Assembly (NCBI GenBank): GCA_017472225.1
Contig: JAFUQS010000011.1
Coordinates: forward strand, 1 to 61,378
Reading direction: 5' to 3'
Length of the DNA stretch: 61,378 nt
Origin: Clostridia bacterium
GTDB lineage: Bacteria > Bacillota > Clostridia > Oscillospirales > Acutalibacteraceae
A program made the translations under genes and the position numbers. Positions 25,106 through 36,278 of this stretch are shown piece after piece. Within the stretch, counting starts at the first letter, position 1. Each line of letters begins with the position of its first letter. The notes under the pieces were generated by a model that saw only the letters and a list, made by a program, of their open reading frames with translations, did not search any database and was not told the DNA's origin.

Positions 25106-26560
25106 TCATACAGAAATATATTTCGGATAAACAACCTTCATGTTTTTGAGTCCTGAACTGCTGAGTGCAGTTTTCCATTTTTTTGCTGCAGCTTCATTCT
25201 TGGCAGTGAACTTAATGCCCTTGGCTGTATTATAAAACGCATTCTTATAAATTTTCGGGGCACTGCTTTTGCCGGTGACGGTTATTGTCTTAAGCTTTTT
25301 GCAGCCGTAAAAAGCATTCTTGCCAATCATTTTAATTTTATTCAAGGTGAGGCTTGTGAGTGAAACACAGCCACGGAAGGCACCGCCATAAATTTTTTCA
25401 ATGTTGGTTGCATAGTAAACCTTTGAAAGCTTCTGGCAGTTTCGGAAGGCTCTGTAGCCGATTGTTACACCTGTGGTGGTCTTCGGAAGGGTAACGGTTT
25501 TGAGTGAGGTGCAGTTTCTGAAAGCATCGTCACCGATTGTCAGCTTTCCGCAGGTTGCGGGGAATTTAACTGACTTTAATGAAGTGCAGTTGCGGAAGGC
25601 ATTTTTTTCAATTTTGATTTTACCTGTGCAGCTTTCAGGGAAAACAATCTTCTGAAGATTCTTGCAGTTATAGAAAGCATCACTTCCGATGTTTATAGAA
25701 CTCGTTTCCTTGGGGAAGGTTATGGTCTTAAGAGCTGTGCAGCCGTAGAATGCTCCGTAATCAAGGAAGAGCGCATCATTTTTGTTTCCGGTCGCAACAA
25801 TTTTTGTGAGCTTTTTGCATCCTCCGAAGCTTTCCAGGAATTTAACCGGAACTGTAACTGATGTAAAACCGGTATTGCCAAATGCATTGTTGCCGACTGA
25901 TCCTTCAATCTTTGAAAAATCAAAGCTTTTAAGTGAGGTACAGCCATAGAAAGCATCGGTTGCAACATCTTTTACCTTGCCTTTAAGCACAACGGCTTCA
26001 AGCTTTTTGCAATTGGCAAATCCGCCAAGAGTGTCAACATCTCCGAGAAAAGTGATTTTTTTCAGGCTTTCCATTTCGTCAAAGGTTGTCATCACGCCTT
26101 CATCTGTTATTCCGTCATTCGGAAACGCTTTAACAGAAGCAGGAACAGTCAATTCCTCAACTCCGTCAAGAGCGGAGAAGAAGTAACTGCCTATATCGGT
26201 AATTGTATCGGGAATTGTAACCTTCTTAACGCTGTAATTCTTATTTTTCCAATATTCAGGGCCATCAAGAGGCTTGATATTCTGAATTTTTGTAACCTTG
26301 ATACCGTCAATTTCAGGAACAATATTGATTTCCTTAACGGTTTCTGAGGCTTTTTCTGTATCAAACCAGTCGTATACCATATAATATTTTTCGCCCTTCT
26401 GAGGTTCAATCAGCTTGTACACAACATGGTCTATTATCTTGGTTTTTGCATCCTCAACATAGGGCTTTTCATCCACAAATGCGAAGCCTGCGGAAGCACC
26501 GAGGCTGCACATAATTGTGAGAATTGCCAATGAAAATAACAGTGATATTTTTTTCAACAT
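25106..26560 (-). CDS. Secreted BspA-like leucine-rich-repeat protein (copy A)
   Basis: This 484-residue protein starts at ATG 26560 with AGGAG 9 bases upstream. A signal peptide (LKKISLLFSLAILTIMCSLGASA) is followed by a unique domain to about residue 90 and then Treponema/BspA-type LRR_5 repeats of the form AF-NC-SLK-V-P to the C-terminus. Such repeats commonly mediate adhesion or surface interactions. There is no LPXTG anchor. The C-terminal 150 codons are nearly identical at DNA level to copy B (36279-37676), and the promoter region is also shared, while the middle has diverged. This pattern suggests gene conversion between the two genes. Confidence 0.9.
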   Translation of the reverse strand: MLKKISLLFSLAILTIMCSLGASAGFAFVDEKPYVEDAKTKIIDHVVYKLIEPQKGEKYYMVYDWFDTEKASETVKEINIVPEIDGIKVTKIQNIKPLDGPEYWKNKNYSVKKVTIPDTITDIGSYFFSALDGVEELTVPASVKAFPNDGITDEGVMTTFDEMESLKKITFLGDVDTLGGFANCKKLEAVVLKGKVKDVATDAFYGCTSLKSFDFSKIEGSVGNNAFGNTGFTSVTVPVKFLESFGGCKKLTKIVATGNKNDALFLDYGAFYGCTALKTITFPKETSSINIGSDAFYNCKNLQKIVFPESCTGKIKIEKNAFRNCTSLKSVKFPATCGKLTIGDDAFRNCTSLKTVTLPKTTTGVTIGYRAFRNCQKLSKVYYATNIEKIYGGAFRGCVSLTSLTLNKIKMIGKNAFYGCKKLKTITVTGKSSAPKIYKNAFYNTAKGIKFTAKNEAAAKKWKTALSSSGLKNMKVVYPKYISV

Positions 26561-26800
26561 ATAAATCAACTCCTGAATCATTAAATTTATGTTATGTATT
26601 CATTATAGCATGGGTATTTCATACAGTCAACGAGACTTAAATTTCTCAAAGTATTTTGTTGACGAAAGAAAAATTTATCCCGTTGCAGCTTTTATTATTA
26701 CATCATACTTTTTCCTCCTTCCGTTTTGATATAAGCTATTGTTTTTCCTCCTTCATAAGTATTAGTGCAGAAAGCAATCAGAGGTAACAGCTTTTTAATT
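26561..26800 (-). repeat. Inverted-repeat upstream region of LRR gene A
   Basis: The roughly 230 bp before gene A are highly similar, in inverted orientation, to 36040-36278 before gene B. Shared blocks include CATGGGTATTTCATACAGTC near 26610 and the GGAGGAAAAACAATAGC motif near 26740 (minus strand). No ORF is seen here. Confidence 0.85.
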
Positions 26801-26854
26801 ATTTTTAATAAATGAAAAACGGTCACTGTAAAAGCGGAAAAATTCATATGAAAA

Positions 26855-26885
26855 AAGGCTGCTGCATTTTTTGTGCAACAGCCTT
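26855..26885 (-). terminator. Terminator of the LCP gene
   Basis: AAGGCTGCTGCA pairs with TGCAACAGCCTT with one internal mismatch. T residues follow on the minus strand. Confidence 0.8.
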
Positions 26886-26909
26886 CGGAATTTAATTTTG
26901 AGTAATACT

Positions 26910-28409
26910 TTATTTTTTCTTTTTATCTTCCTCAGCCTTTTCAACCTTGTTAAGAAGGAATTCTTTGAGAATTTGTCTGTTTTCTTCTTCGTCAAGCTTG
27001 ATAACATAAGAGCCGTTGACATAGGAATCATACCATGTGCCGTCAGCAGGAATCTGCTGTTGAACAATGTCATAGCGGATATATCTCATGAGTGCATTCA
27101 CACCGAGGGAGAGAAGTTCATTTCTTGTAAGGTCCGTTGAAATGTTGGGAACAACCTCTTCAACCATGTTCAGAAGATCAACGGGGCTTGTTTTGGTTGC
27201 CTTGCTGATAATTGCAGAAATTACCTTTCTTTGTCTCTGAGTTCTCTTGAAGTCATTGTCAAGATATCTTATTCGGCAGTACCACAAAGCGACCTTGCCG
27301 TTCATTTTGTTTACGCCTTCTTTTATATAAGGAATTTTAACATCCTCACGCATATATTTTGCTTCATTTGCGGTGACATCAATTTCAATGCCGCCAAGAA
27401 GATCAACAATCTGCTCAAAGGATTGGAAATCCACCATAACATAATTGTCAATATCAACACCGAAATTATATTCAACTGTGTCAATTGTTGCCTGTGCTCC
27501 GCCGTTGCTGAATGAAGCGTTGATTTTTGACTTTCTTTCAAGAAGGGGAATATAAACATAGCTGTCACGAAGAAAGGATGTGAGCTTGATTTGTCGGTTT
27601 TTCGTATCAATTGAAAAAAGAATCATTGTATCCGAACGCTGTCCCGAAACATCGCCTCTTGCATCACTGCCTATAAACAGAATGTTCTTCACAGAGGCTT
27701 CTGAAACGGCTGATGAATCGAGATATCGGTTTTCATTGATTTCATCGTCATAATTGAGTCCGCCGAGTATCGAATATCCGTAGCCGAAAAGGGCAAGGAC
27801 TACAACTGCGAGAAGGGCAAAAACAGAAAGCAGAATTTTTGTTTTTGCGCTTGAAGTCTTTTTTCGTTTTTTCGGCGCAGCGGTCACATTCTTGTGGGGA
27901 ACAGGTCTTTGAGATGCACCGCTCGGATTGGTTCTTTGCCCACGGGGCGGAGCAACACGCTGACCTGACGGAGTGCGGGAGGGGGCAGGTTGCGAAGGTG
28001 CTCTGTTTGTGCCGCTTTGAGCAGGTCTTTGCTGATAATATGCCGAAGCTCTGCTTTGAAGAGAGCCACCGTTGTACCTTTCGGAAACAGGTCTTCCGTG
28101 GGGTGTTCTGTCAAGACCCTGAACCGTTCTCGGCGGCATTTGCGCAGCGGGTGCTTCACTTATCGGCTCGTATTCGGTAGGCTTGAATGAATATGCATCC
28201 TCCAAAAGCTCATCGAATTCCTCGGGCAGAAGTCCCGTATCATTCTCTTTTTTTCCTTCCGAAATGAAGGACTGAGCGTTTCCCGGACCTTTTTTGAAAT
28301 TAAGGTCAAAATCTTCATCAAAATAATCAGTTTCAAGAAAATCGTTGGGGTCATTTTGGCTGTTGTTTATATTGCGTCTTTTTTTATCTGAAAAATAGAT
28401 ATCGTCCAT
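26910..28409 (-). CDS. LytR-CpsA-Psr (LCP) family cell-wall glycopolymer ligase
   Basis: This 499-residue protein starts at ATG 28409 with GGAGG upstream. A cytoplasmic part of about 200 residues begins acidic and becomes Pro/Arg/Gln-rich (low complexity). One membrane helix follows (ILLSVFALLAVVVLALFGY). The LCP catalytic domain runs from about 245 to 440 with NILFIGSDARGD, RSDTMILFSID, SFLRDSYVYIP and the RQRKVISAI motif. LCP enzymes attach undecaprenyl-linked teichoic acid or polysaccharide to peptidoglycan outside the membrane. The long disordered N-terminus is unusual and may bind cytoplasmic partners or be phosphorylated. The gene is monocistronic. Confidence 0.93.
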   Translation of the reverse strand: MDDIYFSDKKRRNINNSQNDPNDFLETDYFDEDFDLNFKKGPGNAQSFISEGKKENDTGLLPEEFDELLEDAYSFKPTEYEPISEAPAAQMPPRTVQGLDRTPHGRPVSERYNGGSLQSRASAYYQQRPAQSGTNRAPSQPAPSRTPSGQRVAPPRGQRTNPSGASQRPVPHKNVTAAPKKRKKTSSAKTKILLSVFALLAVVVLALFGYGYSILGGLNYDDEINENRYLDSSAVSEASVKNILFIGSDARGDVSGQRSDTMILFSIDTKNRQIKLTSFLRDSYVYIPLLERKSKINASFSNGGAQATIDTVEYNFGVDIDNYVMVDFQSFEQIVDLLGGIEIDVTANEAKYMREDVKIPYIKEGVNKMNGKVALWYCRIRYLDNDFKRTQRQRKVISAIISKATKTSPVDLLNMVEEVVPNISTDLTRNELLSLGVNALMRYIRYDIVQQQIPADGTWYDSYVNGSYVIKLDEEENRQILKEFLLNKVEKAEEDKKKK

Positions 28410-28548
28410 TTTATCCTCCAATAACAGGGCTGATATTAGTTATATTACAATTATTTTACCTCAAAATAATGAAAATCGCAATAGTTTTAAAAAAGTTATC
28501 ATCCTAACTTAAGAAATTCGTAAGGAGTATACTTGTCACCCCGGACAT

Positions 28549-28577
28549 TTGACTTTTTTTGATTTTCAGTGTAAAAT
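28549..28577 (+). promoter_or_regulatory. Promoter of RNase P RNA
   Basis: TTGACT (28549-28554) and TAAAAT (28572-28577) are 17 bp apart, ending about 8 bp before the RNA 5' end. Confidence 0.7.
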
Positions 28578-28585
28578 ACATTCTC

Positions 28586-28917
28586 GAGTGAGTTGGGCAA
28601 TTGCGGACCCGGGAAACCGGGGATGAGGAAAGTCCGAGCTTCACACAGCAGGGTAACGGTTAACGACCGCCGAGGGCGACCTTAGGGAAAGTGCAACAGA
28701 AATAAACCGCCGTATTTTGCGGTAAGGATGGAAAGGCGAGGTAAGAGCTCACCGGCGCACAGGAGACTGTGCGGCCATGTAAACCCTACCCGAAGCAACA
28801 CCGACAGGATGATACGTCAGCTGGACGAAAACCGAAGGGTGGCTTGAGCCCTGAAGCAATTCAGGGCCTAGATAGATAATTGCCTTAAATGACAGAACTC
28901 GGCTTACAGATTCACTC
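28586..28917 (+). ncRNA. rnpB: RNase P RNA (bacterial)
   Basis: The catalytic RNA of RNase P matures tRNA 5' ends. The universal core GAGGAAAGTCCGAGCTTC is present near 28625, with the GCAACAGAAA region near 28693 and the AGATAGATAATTGCC segment near 28870. The terminal helix pairs GAGTGA (28586-28591) with TCACTC (28912-28917). Length is about 332 nt. A consensus promoter and a terminator frame it. Confidence 0.97.
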
Positions 28918-28921
28918 GCAT

Positions 28922-28950
28922 AAAAACGGTGCTCAGAGTACCGTTTTTTA
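28922..28950 (+). terminator. Terminator of rnpB
   Basis: AAAACGGT pairs with ACCGTTTT, followed by TTATTTTTT. Confidence 0.85.
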
Positions 28951-29074
28951 TTTTTTGAGGGCAAAAGAATAATTTTACAGAAAAAGCCTCAGCAACCTTG
29001 ATTTTTCATTTCCGATAATGTATAATCAAAGGAGTCGCAAAGACAAAAGGATTAAATTTAAAGGAGTTAAAATT

Positions 29075-29629
29075 ATGTCTAAGCTCAACAAAATCGACAA
29101 AGCTGCAGAAAGTAGGGGCAGCTTGCTTGTAACCATCTGGCAGTTCGTAAAGTTCATTGTTGTAAGCCTTCTTGCAATGATTGTTCAGTTCGTTCTTCTC
29201 AACACTCTTCAGCTCATTCCTGCAATCAAGGATCTTTACACAACAGAGTTCAATTGGCTCTTCTTTGCATATCCCGTTGCAGTCGGTGGTCTCGGATATT
29301 TCATTGTAAGCAATGTTGCAAATATCGTGGCTCAGATTGTTGCTTTCTTTGTTAATAAAGAAAAGACCTTCAATTCAGGTGCAAACATCGCTGTGGCACT
29401 TCCTATCTACATAATTTTCACAATTGCACTCATCGTGTTCTCAGCATGGCTCAACCCCACACTCAAGGATTTGTTTGTTGGCATGAATCTGAACGAAGCT
29501 GCTGCAAAAAATATTGCAACAATGATTTGCTCAGCACTTCAGTTCTTCCTTTATTTCCCTGTTGACAAGCTTCTTTTCAAAAAGCCCAAAGAAGAAGCAC
29601 CTGCAGAGGAAACAGCAAAAGCTGAATAA
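29075..29629 (+). CDS. GtrA-like integral membrane protein
   Basis: This 184-residue protein starts at ATG 29075 with AAAGGAG upstream. It has four predicted membrane helices and the GtrA-type motif FFVNKEKTF after helix 3. GtrA-like proteins are thought to flip or bind polyprenyl-linked sugars during cell-surface glycosylation. The C-terminal tail is Lys- then Glu/Ala-rich (KEEAPAEETAKAE). No glycosyltransferase gene is adjacent, so its partner is not visible. It is monocistronic and ends at a bidirectional terminator. Confidence 0.75.
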   Translation: MSKLNKIDKAAESRGSLLVTIWQFVKFIVVSLLAMIVQFVLLNTLQLIPAIKDLYTTEFNWLFFAYPVAVGGLGYFIVSNVANIVAQIVAFFVNKEKTFNSGANIAVALPIYIIFTIALIVFSAWLNPTLKDLFVGMNLNEAAAKNIATMICSALQFFLYFPVDKLLFKKPKEEAPAEETAKAE

Positions 29630-29633
29630 ATAA

Positions 29634-29665
29634 AAAAGGGACTGTTGATTTCAACAGTCCCTTTT
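29634..29665. terminator. Bidirectional terminator between convergent genes
   Basis: AAAAGGGACTGTTGA pairs with TCAACAGTCCCTTTT around two bases, giving a nearly perfect palindrome with A/T tracts on both sides. Confidence 0.9.
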
Positions 29666-29677
29666 AAGGCTTCACAG

Positions 29678-30034
29678 TTATTCCATCAGTTCAAATTCCT
29701 TGCCGTTCCACAGGTAAACATAAACGGCTTTCCCTGCTTTTCTGCTTTCCCTGATCATATAATTTGCACCGTGACTTTTGCCGTCCCAGAAAACATAAAC
29801 AGCATCGCTTAGCCTGATTATCCAATCGTTTCTTTTTAAAGGTGCAGCCCTGCCGTAAAGATCATATTCGGGAAGTATTTCCGTAATCTGAATTCTGTGG
29901 CTCAGGGCATACTTTCTGGCACTTATATCAATTCCTCTGGCTCCGCCCGAAATTATCTGCGATGTGTTTTCAGGAATGATACCCTCAGGAATAGCCATTT
30001 CAAGGCTTCGTGAGCCTACAATTGCAACTATCAT
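29678..30034 (-). CDS. Small Rossmann-like SLOG/DprA-type protein
   Basis: This 118-residue protein begins with MIVAIVGSRSL and contains ISGGARGIDISARKYAL, the nucleotide-binding signature shared by DprA, LOG/SLOG and YAcAr-type proteins. The C-terminal half (DAVYVFWDGKSHGANYMI) fits the same fold. SLOG proteins bind nucleotides or nucleotide-derived ligands and sometimes act as sensors in defence or signalling. No effector gene is adjacent, so no defence role can be claimed. The ribosome binding site is AGAGG 8 bases upstream. Confidence 0.8.
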   Translation of the reverse strand: MIVAIVGSRSLEMAIPEGIIPENTSQIISGGARGIDISARKYALSHRIQITEILPEYDLYGRAAPLKRNDWIIRLSDAVYVFWDGKSHGANYMIRESRKAGKAVYVYLWNGKEFELME

Positions 30035-30170
30035 TTTTTAACCTCTTGAAAATGAGAATATATTTCACATAATGAGGTCATAATACCATAGAATTCATTA
30101 AATTTCAATAATTTTCGTTAAATATTTTCACAAAAATACTAATAATATATCGCCGAAAGGAAGTGAAGAT

Positions 30171-31046
30171 ATGTTTGAGCTTAAGCATATAAAGGGCAAT
30201 ACATATTATTATGAGGCATTTTCAAATGTGGGTGTTTATAAGCTGAATGACAATGAGGCAGTTCTCATTGATGCCTGTGACCACATGAGAATGGCAAAGG
30301 GCCTCAACAAGCTGCTTCGGGAAATGGGACTCAGGGTGAAAACAATCATCAGCACCCATTGTCATGTTGACCATATCTGCGGCAACAGTTTTTTTCATGA
30401 AGAATACGGTTGCCGAATCCTTTCAACAAAAATGGAGCAGAGGTTTATTTCTTATCCTGACCTGGAACCGAAGTTTTATTACAGTGGCATTGATACCGAT
30501 AAAAGAAGAAATCCCTTTTTTCTTGTTGAGCCCTCGGAAAGCGAGATAATCACACCGGAGAACACTCCCGAAGGCCTTGAAATTATAGAGCTTCCCGGTC
30601 ACAGCTTTGAAATGATTGGTGTGCGGACTCCTGATAATGTTGTTTTCCTTGCCGATGCCGTTCTTTCAAGGGCGACTTGGGATAACTACATGATGCCCTT
30701 TTTCTATAATGTAAATTTGTCAATTGAAACCATGAAAAAAATCAAGGACATGGAAGCGGATTGTTTTGTGCCCTCCCATAACCCCATTTTAACTGATATC
30801 AGGGAGCTAGCTCAATATAATATTGATAAGATGAATGAGAAAAAGGCTCTCATTCTGGAATCTGTTGACGGAAGAAGCTTTGATGAGCTTTTTAAAATTA
30901 TTATTGAAAAGCAGAATCTGAGGATCAAAACCGAAAAGTATCCCATGTACGCACTTATGCTGCGTAATTTTCTTCAGAGCCTTGTTGAGGATGACAAAAT
31001 CTACGGTGTTCTTGAGGACAATGTATTTGTATATCACAGAAAATAA
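30171..31046 (+). CDS. MBL-fold metallohydrolase
   Basis: This 291-residue protein has the metal-binding motif THCHVDH (about residue 63), a GHSFEMIG histidine (about 144), an Asp in FLADAVLSR (about 164) and a further His in VPSHNP (about 204). These are the usual ligands of a dinuclear metallo-beta-lactamase-fold hydrolase. The substrate cannot be inferred. A C-terminal helical domain (about 215-291) resembles the winged-helix tail seen in some MBL proteins. AAAGGAAG precedes the start. Confidence 0.88.
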   Translation: MFELKHIKGNTYYYEAFSNVGVYKLNDNEAVLIDACDHMRMAKGLNKLLREMGLRVKTIISTHCHVDHICGNSFFHEEYGCRILSTKMEQRFISYPDLEPKFYYSGIDTDKRRNPFFLVEPSESEIITPENTPEGLEIIELPGHSFEMIGVRTPDNVVFLADAVLSRATWDNYMMPFFYNVNLSIETMKKIKDMEADCFVPSHNPILTDIRELAQYNIDKMNEKKALILESVDGRSFDELFKIIIEKQNLRIKTEKYPMYALMLRNFLQSLVEDDKIYGVLEDNVFVYHRK

Positions 31047-31060
31047 AAGTTAATAATACA

Positions 31061-31116
31061 AAAGGCAGCTTTTTGGAAGTTTTTTGAAAAATTTTTAAAA
31101 AAGTTGCTTTTTTCTC
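31061..31116 (+). terminator. Terminator of the MBL gene
   Basis: AAAGGCAGCTTTTT pairs with AAAAAGTTGCTTTT through G-U pairs, with a T-rich tail. It lies just before the heat-shock promoter. Confidence 0.55.
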
Positions 31117-31145
31117 TTGACTTTTTTTAGCAATGATAGTATATT
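31117..31145 (+). promoter_or_regulatory. Promoter of the hrcA-grpE-dnaK-dnaJ operon
   Basis: TTGACT (31117-31122) and TATATT (31140-31145) are 17 bp apart. The CIRCE operator lies immediately downstream. Confidence 0.8.
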
Positions 31146-31156
31146 TGTGTCAGTGG

Positions 31157-31183
31157 TTAGCACTCGAAAGTCAAGAGTGCTAA
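31157..31183 (+). promoter_or_regulatory. CIRCE operator (HrcA binding site)
   Basis: TTAGCACTC, nine bases, then GAGTGCTAA: a perfect match to the CIRCE consensus. HrcA binds it to repress the operon until heat shock titrates GroEL away. It sits just downstream of the promoter. Confidence 0.97.
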
Positions 31184-31207
31184 ATTCAACGCAAAGGATG
31201 TGAAGAT

Positions 31208-32233
31208 GTGGAACTCGGAAAGAGAAAGGAAATGATACTTGCGGCAATTGTTGAGCAGTATATCAAATCAGGTGAGCCCATAGGCTCAAAGCTTATAATG
31301 CAGTCCCTTCCGATTTCGGTGTCTTCAGCCACCATCAGAAATGAAATGAGCGACCTTCATGAAATGGGACTTCTTGAGCAGCCTCACACATCAGCAGGTC
31401 GTATCCCTTCTCAGGCAGGCTACAGATACTATGTCGATAAGCTGATGAACAAGGATGTTCTTTCTGAGGATGAAAGAAAAATGATTAAAACCGAGCTTGA
31501 GCGTTCGGTAGGAAATCCCGATAAGCTTCTTGAAAAAGCAGGCGAAATGCTTGCGAAAATAACGGGCTGTGCCGCTGTTGCAACAACACCCACTGATGAG
31601 GGCGCAACGATAAAGCATATTGAGCTGATGCCTGTGGGAACAAGAATTGCAATGGTTGTGATGATGACTTCATCGGGTATCATCAAAAACGGAATCTGCA
31701 GAACAGAAACGGAGCTTACACCGGATATGGTGCAAAGCTTTTACGATATTGTAAATGAGTGCTTCATCGGTCATCCTGTTTCTGATGTGGGAACGGTTAT
31801 GATTCAGACTCTTGTTGCTTCCCTTGGCGCAAATGCCTTGGCTATGTCGCCTTTGTTTGTTGTTCTTGCTGATATTGCAAATCAGGCTTTGCAGGCAGAA
31901 ATCCGGCTTGAAGGTGAGCAGAATCTTCTTCATCACCGTGAATTCGGCGGCAATATATATGAAATGATGCAGTTTTTCGATGAAAAGGATAAGCTTGAAA
32001 GGGCAATTTCCGGCGGCAAAAATGGTTTGCAGGTTATCATCGGTAAAGAAAATATGTATCGGCAGCTTGAAAATTCAAGCATGATAATTTCACGTTATTC
32101 CATCGGCGGACATGACGGCGGTGCAATCGGAATAATCGGCCCGACAAGGCTTGACTATGCAAGGCTCATTCCGAGCATTGAATATCTTACGGATCTGGTC
32201 GGTAAGCTTCTGACGGATACATTTGAAGAATAA
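31208..32233 (+). CDS. hrcA: Heat-inducible transcription repressor HrcA
   Basis: This 341-residue repressor has an N-terminal winged helix (ELGKRKEMILAAIVEQYI, then SSATIRNEMSDLHEMGLLEQPHTSAGRIPS) and the C-terminal GAF-like domain ending in IGIIGPTRLDYARLIPSIEYL. It binds CIRCE, which lies 25 bp before its own GTG start (ribosome binding site AAAGGATG). It is the first gene of the chaperone operon and therefore autoregulated. Confidence 0.98.
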   Translation: MELGKRKEMILAAIVEQYIKSGEPIGSKLIMQSLPISVSSATIRNEMSDLHEMGLLEQPHTSAGRIPSQAGYRYYVDKLMNKDVLSEDERKMIKTELERSVGNPDKLLEKAGEMLAKITGCAAVATTPTDEGATIKHIELMPVGTRIAMVVMMTSSGIIKNGICRTETELTPDMVQSFYDIVNECFIGHPVSDVGTVMIQTLVASLGANALAMSPLFVVLADIANQALQAEIRLEGEQNLLHHREFGGNIYEMMQFFDEKDKLERAISGGKNGLQVIIGKENMYRQLENSSMIISRYSIGGHDGGAIGIIGPTRLDYARLIPSIEYLTDLVGKLLTDTFEE

Positions 32234-32245
32234 GGAGGTCATGTA

Positions 32246-32767
32246 ATGGCTAAGGATAAAAAAACAGAAAATGAGGAAATCAAGGAAGAAGTGAAAGCTG
32301 AAAAGGCTGCTGCCGAAGAAGCTCCTTCAAAGGAAGCTGAGCTTGAAAAGGAACTTGCAGCAGCAAAGGAGGCTCACATCAGAACCCTTGCCGAGTATGA
32401 TAACTACAGAAAACGCACCGCAAAGGAAAAAGAGAGTATTTACGGTGATGCAAAGGCAGACTGTATGAAATCTCTTTTAGGTGTTCTTGATAATTTTGAC
32501 AGAGCTTTGAGTGTTGATAATTCAGATTTTGAGTCTTACAAAAAAGGCGTTGAAATGATTTACACAAACCTCTGTGAGATTCTCAAAAACTTAGGTGTTG
32601 AGGCATTCGGTGAGGTTGGTGAGCAGTTTGACCCCAACTTCCACAACGGTGTTATGCACGTTGAAGATGAAGCCCTCGGTGAAAACACAATTGCCGATGT
32701 ATTCTCAAAGGGATACAAAATCGGTGACAGGGTTTTAAGACCTGCAATGGTAAAGGTTGCAAACTGA
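32246..32767 (+). CDS. grpE: Nucleotide exchange factor GrpE
   Basis: This 173-residue co-chaperone stimulates ADP release from DnaK. An acidic Lys/Glu/Ala-rich coiled N-terminus (to about residue 45) precedes the dimer helix (AEYDNYRKRTAKEKE) and the C-terminal beta domain (GEQFDPNFHNGVM, then GYKIGDRVLRPAMVKVA). The gene is 12 bp after hrcA, with AAGGAGG as ribosome binding site. Confidence 0.98.
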   Translation: MAKDKKTENEEIKEEVKAEKAAAEEAPSKEAELEKELAAAKEAHIRTLAEYDNYRKRTAKEKESIYGDAKADCMKSLLGVLDNFDRALSVDNSDFESYKKGVEMIYTNLCEILKNLGVEAFGEVGEQFDPNFHNGVMHVEDEALGENTIADVFSKGYKIGDRVLRPAMVKVAN

Positions 32768-32821
32768 TTGTTCAGTGAACATACAATATAAAAAAGTAAA
32801 TTCATAAAATTTTGGAGGTAA

Positions 32822-34714
<1,893 letters not shown>

Positions 34715-34726
34715 ACTTAAATTCAA

Positions 34727-34754
34727 AGGACACGGCTTTTCAGCCGTGTCCTTG
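34727..34754 (+). terminator. Hairpin between dnaK and dnaJ
   Basis: AAGGACACGGCT pairs with AGCCGTGTCCTT around TTTC, a perfect 12-bp stem. Few T residues follow, so it probably stabilises the upstream dnaK mRNA or partly attenuates dnaJ. Confidence 0.65.
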
Positions 34755-34767
34755 AGAGGTATAATAA

Positions 34768-35955
34768 ATGGCAGAAAATAAACGAGATTATTACGAAGTG
34801 CTTGGTGTCAGCAAGTCAGCTTCCGATGATGAAATCAAAAAAGCCTACCGTAAGCTGGCAAAGCAGTATCACCCGGACCTTAACCCCGGTGATGCAACGG
34901 CAGAAGCAAAATTCAAGGAAGCCAACGAAGCTTACGAAGTGCTTTCCGACAGCGAAAAAAAAGCCCGTTATGACCAGTACGGTCATGCCGGTGTTGACCC
35001 GAACTTTGGTGCAGGCGGCTTCGGTGGTGGCTTTGGTGGATTTGGCGGCGGCTTCGGTGATGCCTTTGACCTTGGAGATATCCTTGGTGGTATGTTCGGC
35101 TTTGGCGGCGGCAGTGGCTTCGGCGGAAGGCAGCAGAATCCCAACGCACCGAGAAAAGGCTCCACCATTCAGACGAATGTAACAATATCCTTTGAGGAAG
35201 CGGCAAAGGGCTGCAAAAAGAAGGTAAACATAACAAAGGTTGAACGCTGCAGTGAGTGTAACGGCAGTGGTGCCGCAAAAGGTACCAGCCCTGAAACGTG
35301 TCAGACCTGTGGCGGCAGAGGACAGGTCAATGTTCAGCAAAGAACACCCTTCGGTGTTATGAGCACAACAAGGCAGTGTACCAACTGTGGCGGTAAGGGT
35401 AAGATTGTGAAATCACCCTGTTCAAAATGCCGTGGCTCAGGGCTTCAAAGCAAAAATCAGACAGTTGAGGTGGATATCCCCGCAGGTATTGATGACAGAC
35501 AGGCACTCAATGTCCGTGGCGGCGGTAATCCCGGTGTCAATGGCGGTCCTGCGGGTGATCTGAGAGTCAATGTCAATGTAAGGCCTCACCCCTTCTTTGA
35601 AAGAGACGGCTTTGATGTCTGGTGTGAGGTTAATGTTACTTACGCTCAGGCTGCGCTTGGTGACACACTTTATATTCCTACTCTGGACGGCAAGGTGAAA
35701 TACACCCTTCCTGCAGGTACACAGCCGGGTGAAATCTTCCGTTTCAGAAACAGAGGTATTCAGCAGCTTTCAGGCAAGGGCAGGGGAGATCAGTTTGTCA
35801 AAATCATTGTTGAGGTTCCGAAAAATCTTACTCAGAAGCAGAAGGATTTGCTCAGGGATTTTGATAACACCCTCACAAACAAGCCCAAGAACAACATTGA
35901 TGACGGTACAACCGTCGGAGAAGAAAAAAAGAGCTTTTTTGACAGGTTCAAATAA
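34768..35955 (+). CDS. dnaJ: Hsp40 co-chaperone DnaJ
   Basis: This 395-residue protein is a class A J-protein. The J domain (residues 5-72) contains HPD in [12 protein letters not shown] long Gly/Phe-rich region lies at about 75-128. Four CXXCXGXG-type zinc motifs follow ([32 protein letters not shown]), then the C-terminal substrate domain. It delivers clients to DnaK and stimulates its ATPase. The ribosome binding site is GAGAGG. Confidence 0.99.
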   Translation: MAENKRDYYEVLGVSKSASDDEIKKAYRKLAKQYHPDLNPGDATAEAKFKEANEAYEVLSDSEKKARYDQYGHAGVDPNFGAGGFGGGFGGFGGGFGDAFDLGDILGGMFGFGGGSGFGGRQQNPNAPRKGSTIQTNVTISFEEAAKGCKKKVNITKVERCSECNGSGAAKGTSPETCQTCGGRGQVNVQQRTPFGVMSTTRQCTNCGGKGKIVKSPCSKCRGSGLQSKNQTVEVDIPAGIDDRQALNVRGGGNPGVNGGPAGDLRVNVNVRPHPFFERDGFDVWCEVNVTYAQAALGDTLYIPTLDGKVKYTLPAGTQPGEIFRFRNRGIQQLSGKGRGDQFVKIIVEVPKNLTQKQKDLLRDFDNTLTNKPKNNIDDGTTVGEEKKSFFDRFK

Positions 35956-35962
35956 AAATATC

Positions 35963-35998
35963 AGCCGGATGTTCGTCAGAGCACCCGGCATTTTTGTT
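35963..35998 (+). terminator. Terminator of the chaperone operon
   Basis: GCCGGATGTTC pairs with GAGCACCCGGC (one mismatch, one G-U pair), followed by ATTTTTGTTTT. Confidence 0.75.
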
Positions 35999-36039
35999 TT
36001 ACCGTGTGGAAAAGAATAAATTGTATATTTATTAAAAAT

Positions 36040-36278
36040 AATTAAAAAGCTGTTACCTCTGATTGCTTTCTGCACTAATATTACGAAGGAGGAAAAACAA
36101 TAGCTTATATCAAAACGGAAAGAGGAAAAAGTATGATGCAATAATAAAAGCTGCAACGGGATGAATTTTTCTGTCACCAACAAAAGACTTTGAGAAATTT
36201 AACTCTCGTTGACTGTATGGAATACCCATGCTATAACGAATACATAACATAAATTTAATTATTCAGGAGTTGATTTAT
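36040..36278 (+). repeat. Inverted-repeat upstream region of LRR gene B
   Basis: This segment matches, in inverted orientation, the upstream region of LRR gene A (26561-26800). It includes AGCTGTTACCTCTGATTGC near 36048 and the AGGAGTTGATTTAT ribosome binding site region. No ORF is seen within it. Confidence 0.85.

Noticed and set aside
28749-28964. Minus-strand ORF inside the RNase P RNA region
   Set aside because: It overlaps the conserved structural RNA and its terminator.
29678-30034. Defence system based on the SLOG-type protein
   Set aside because: No effector, nuclease or cyclic-nucleotide synthase gene is next to it; neighbours are a GtrA-like protein and an MBL hydrolase on the other strand.
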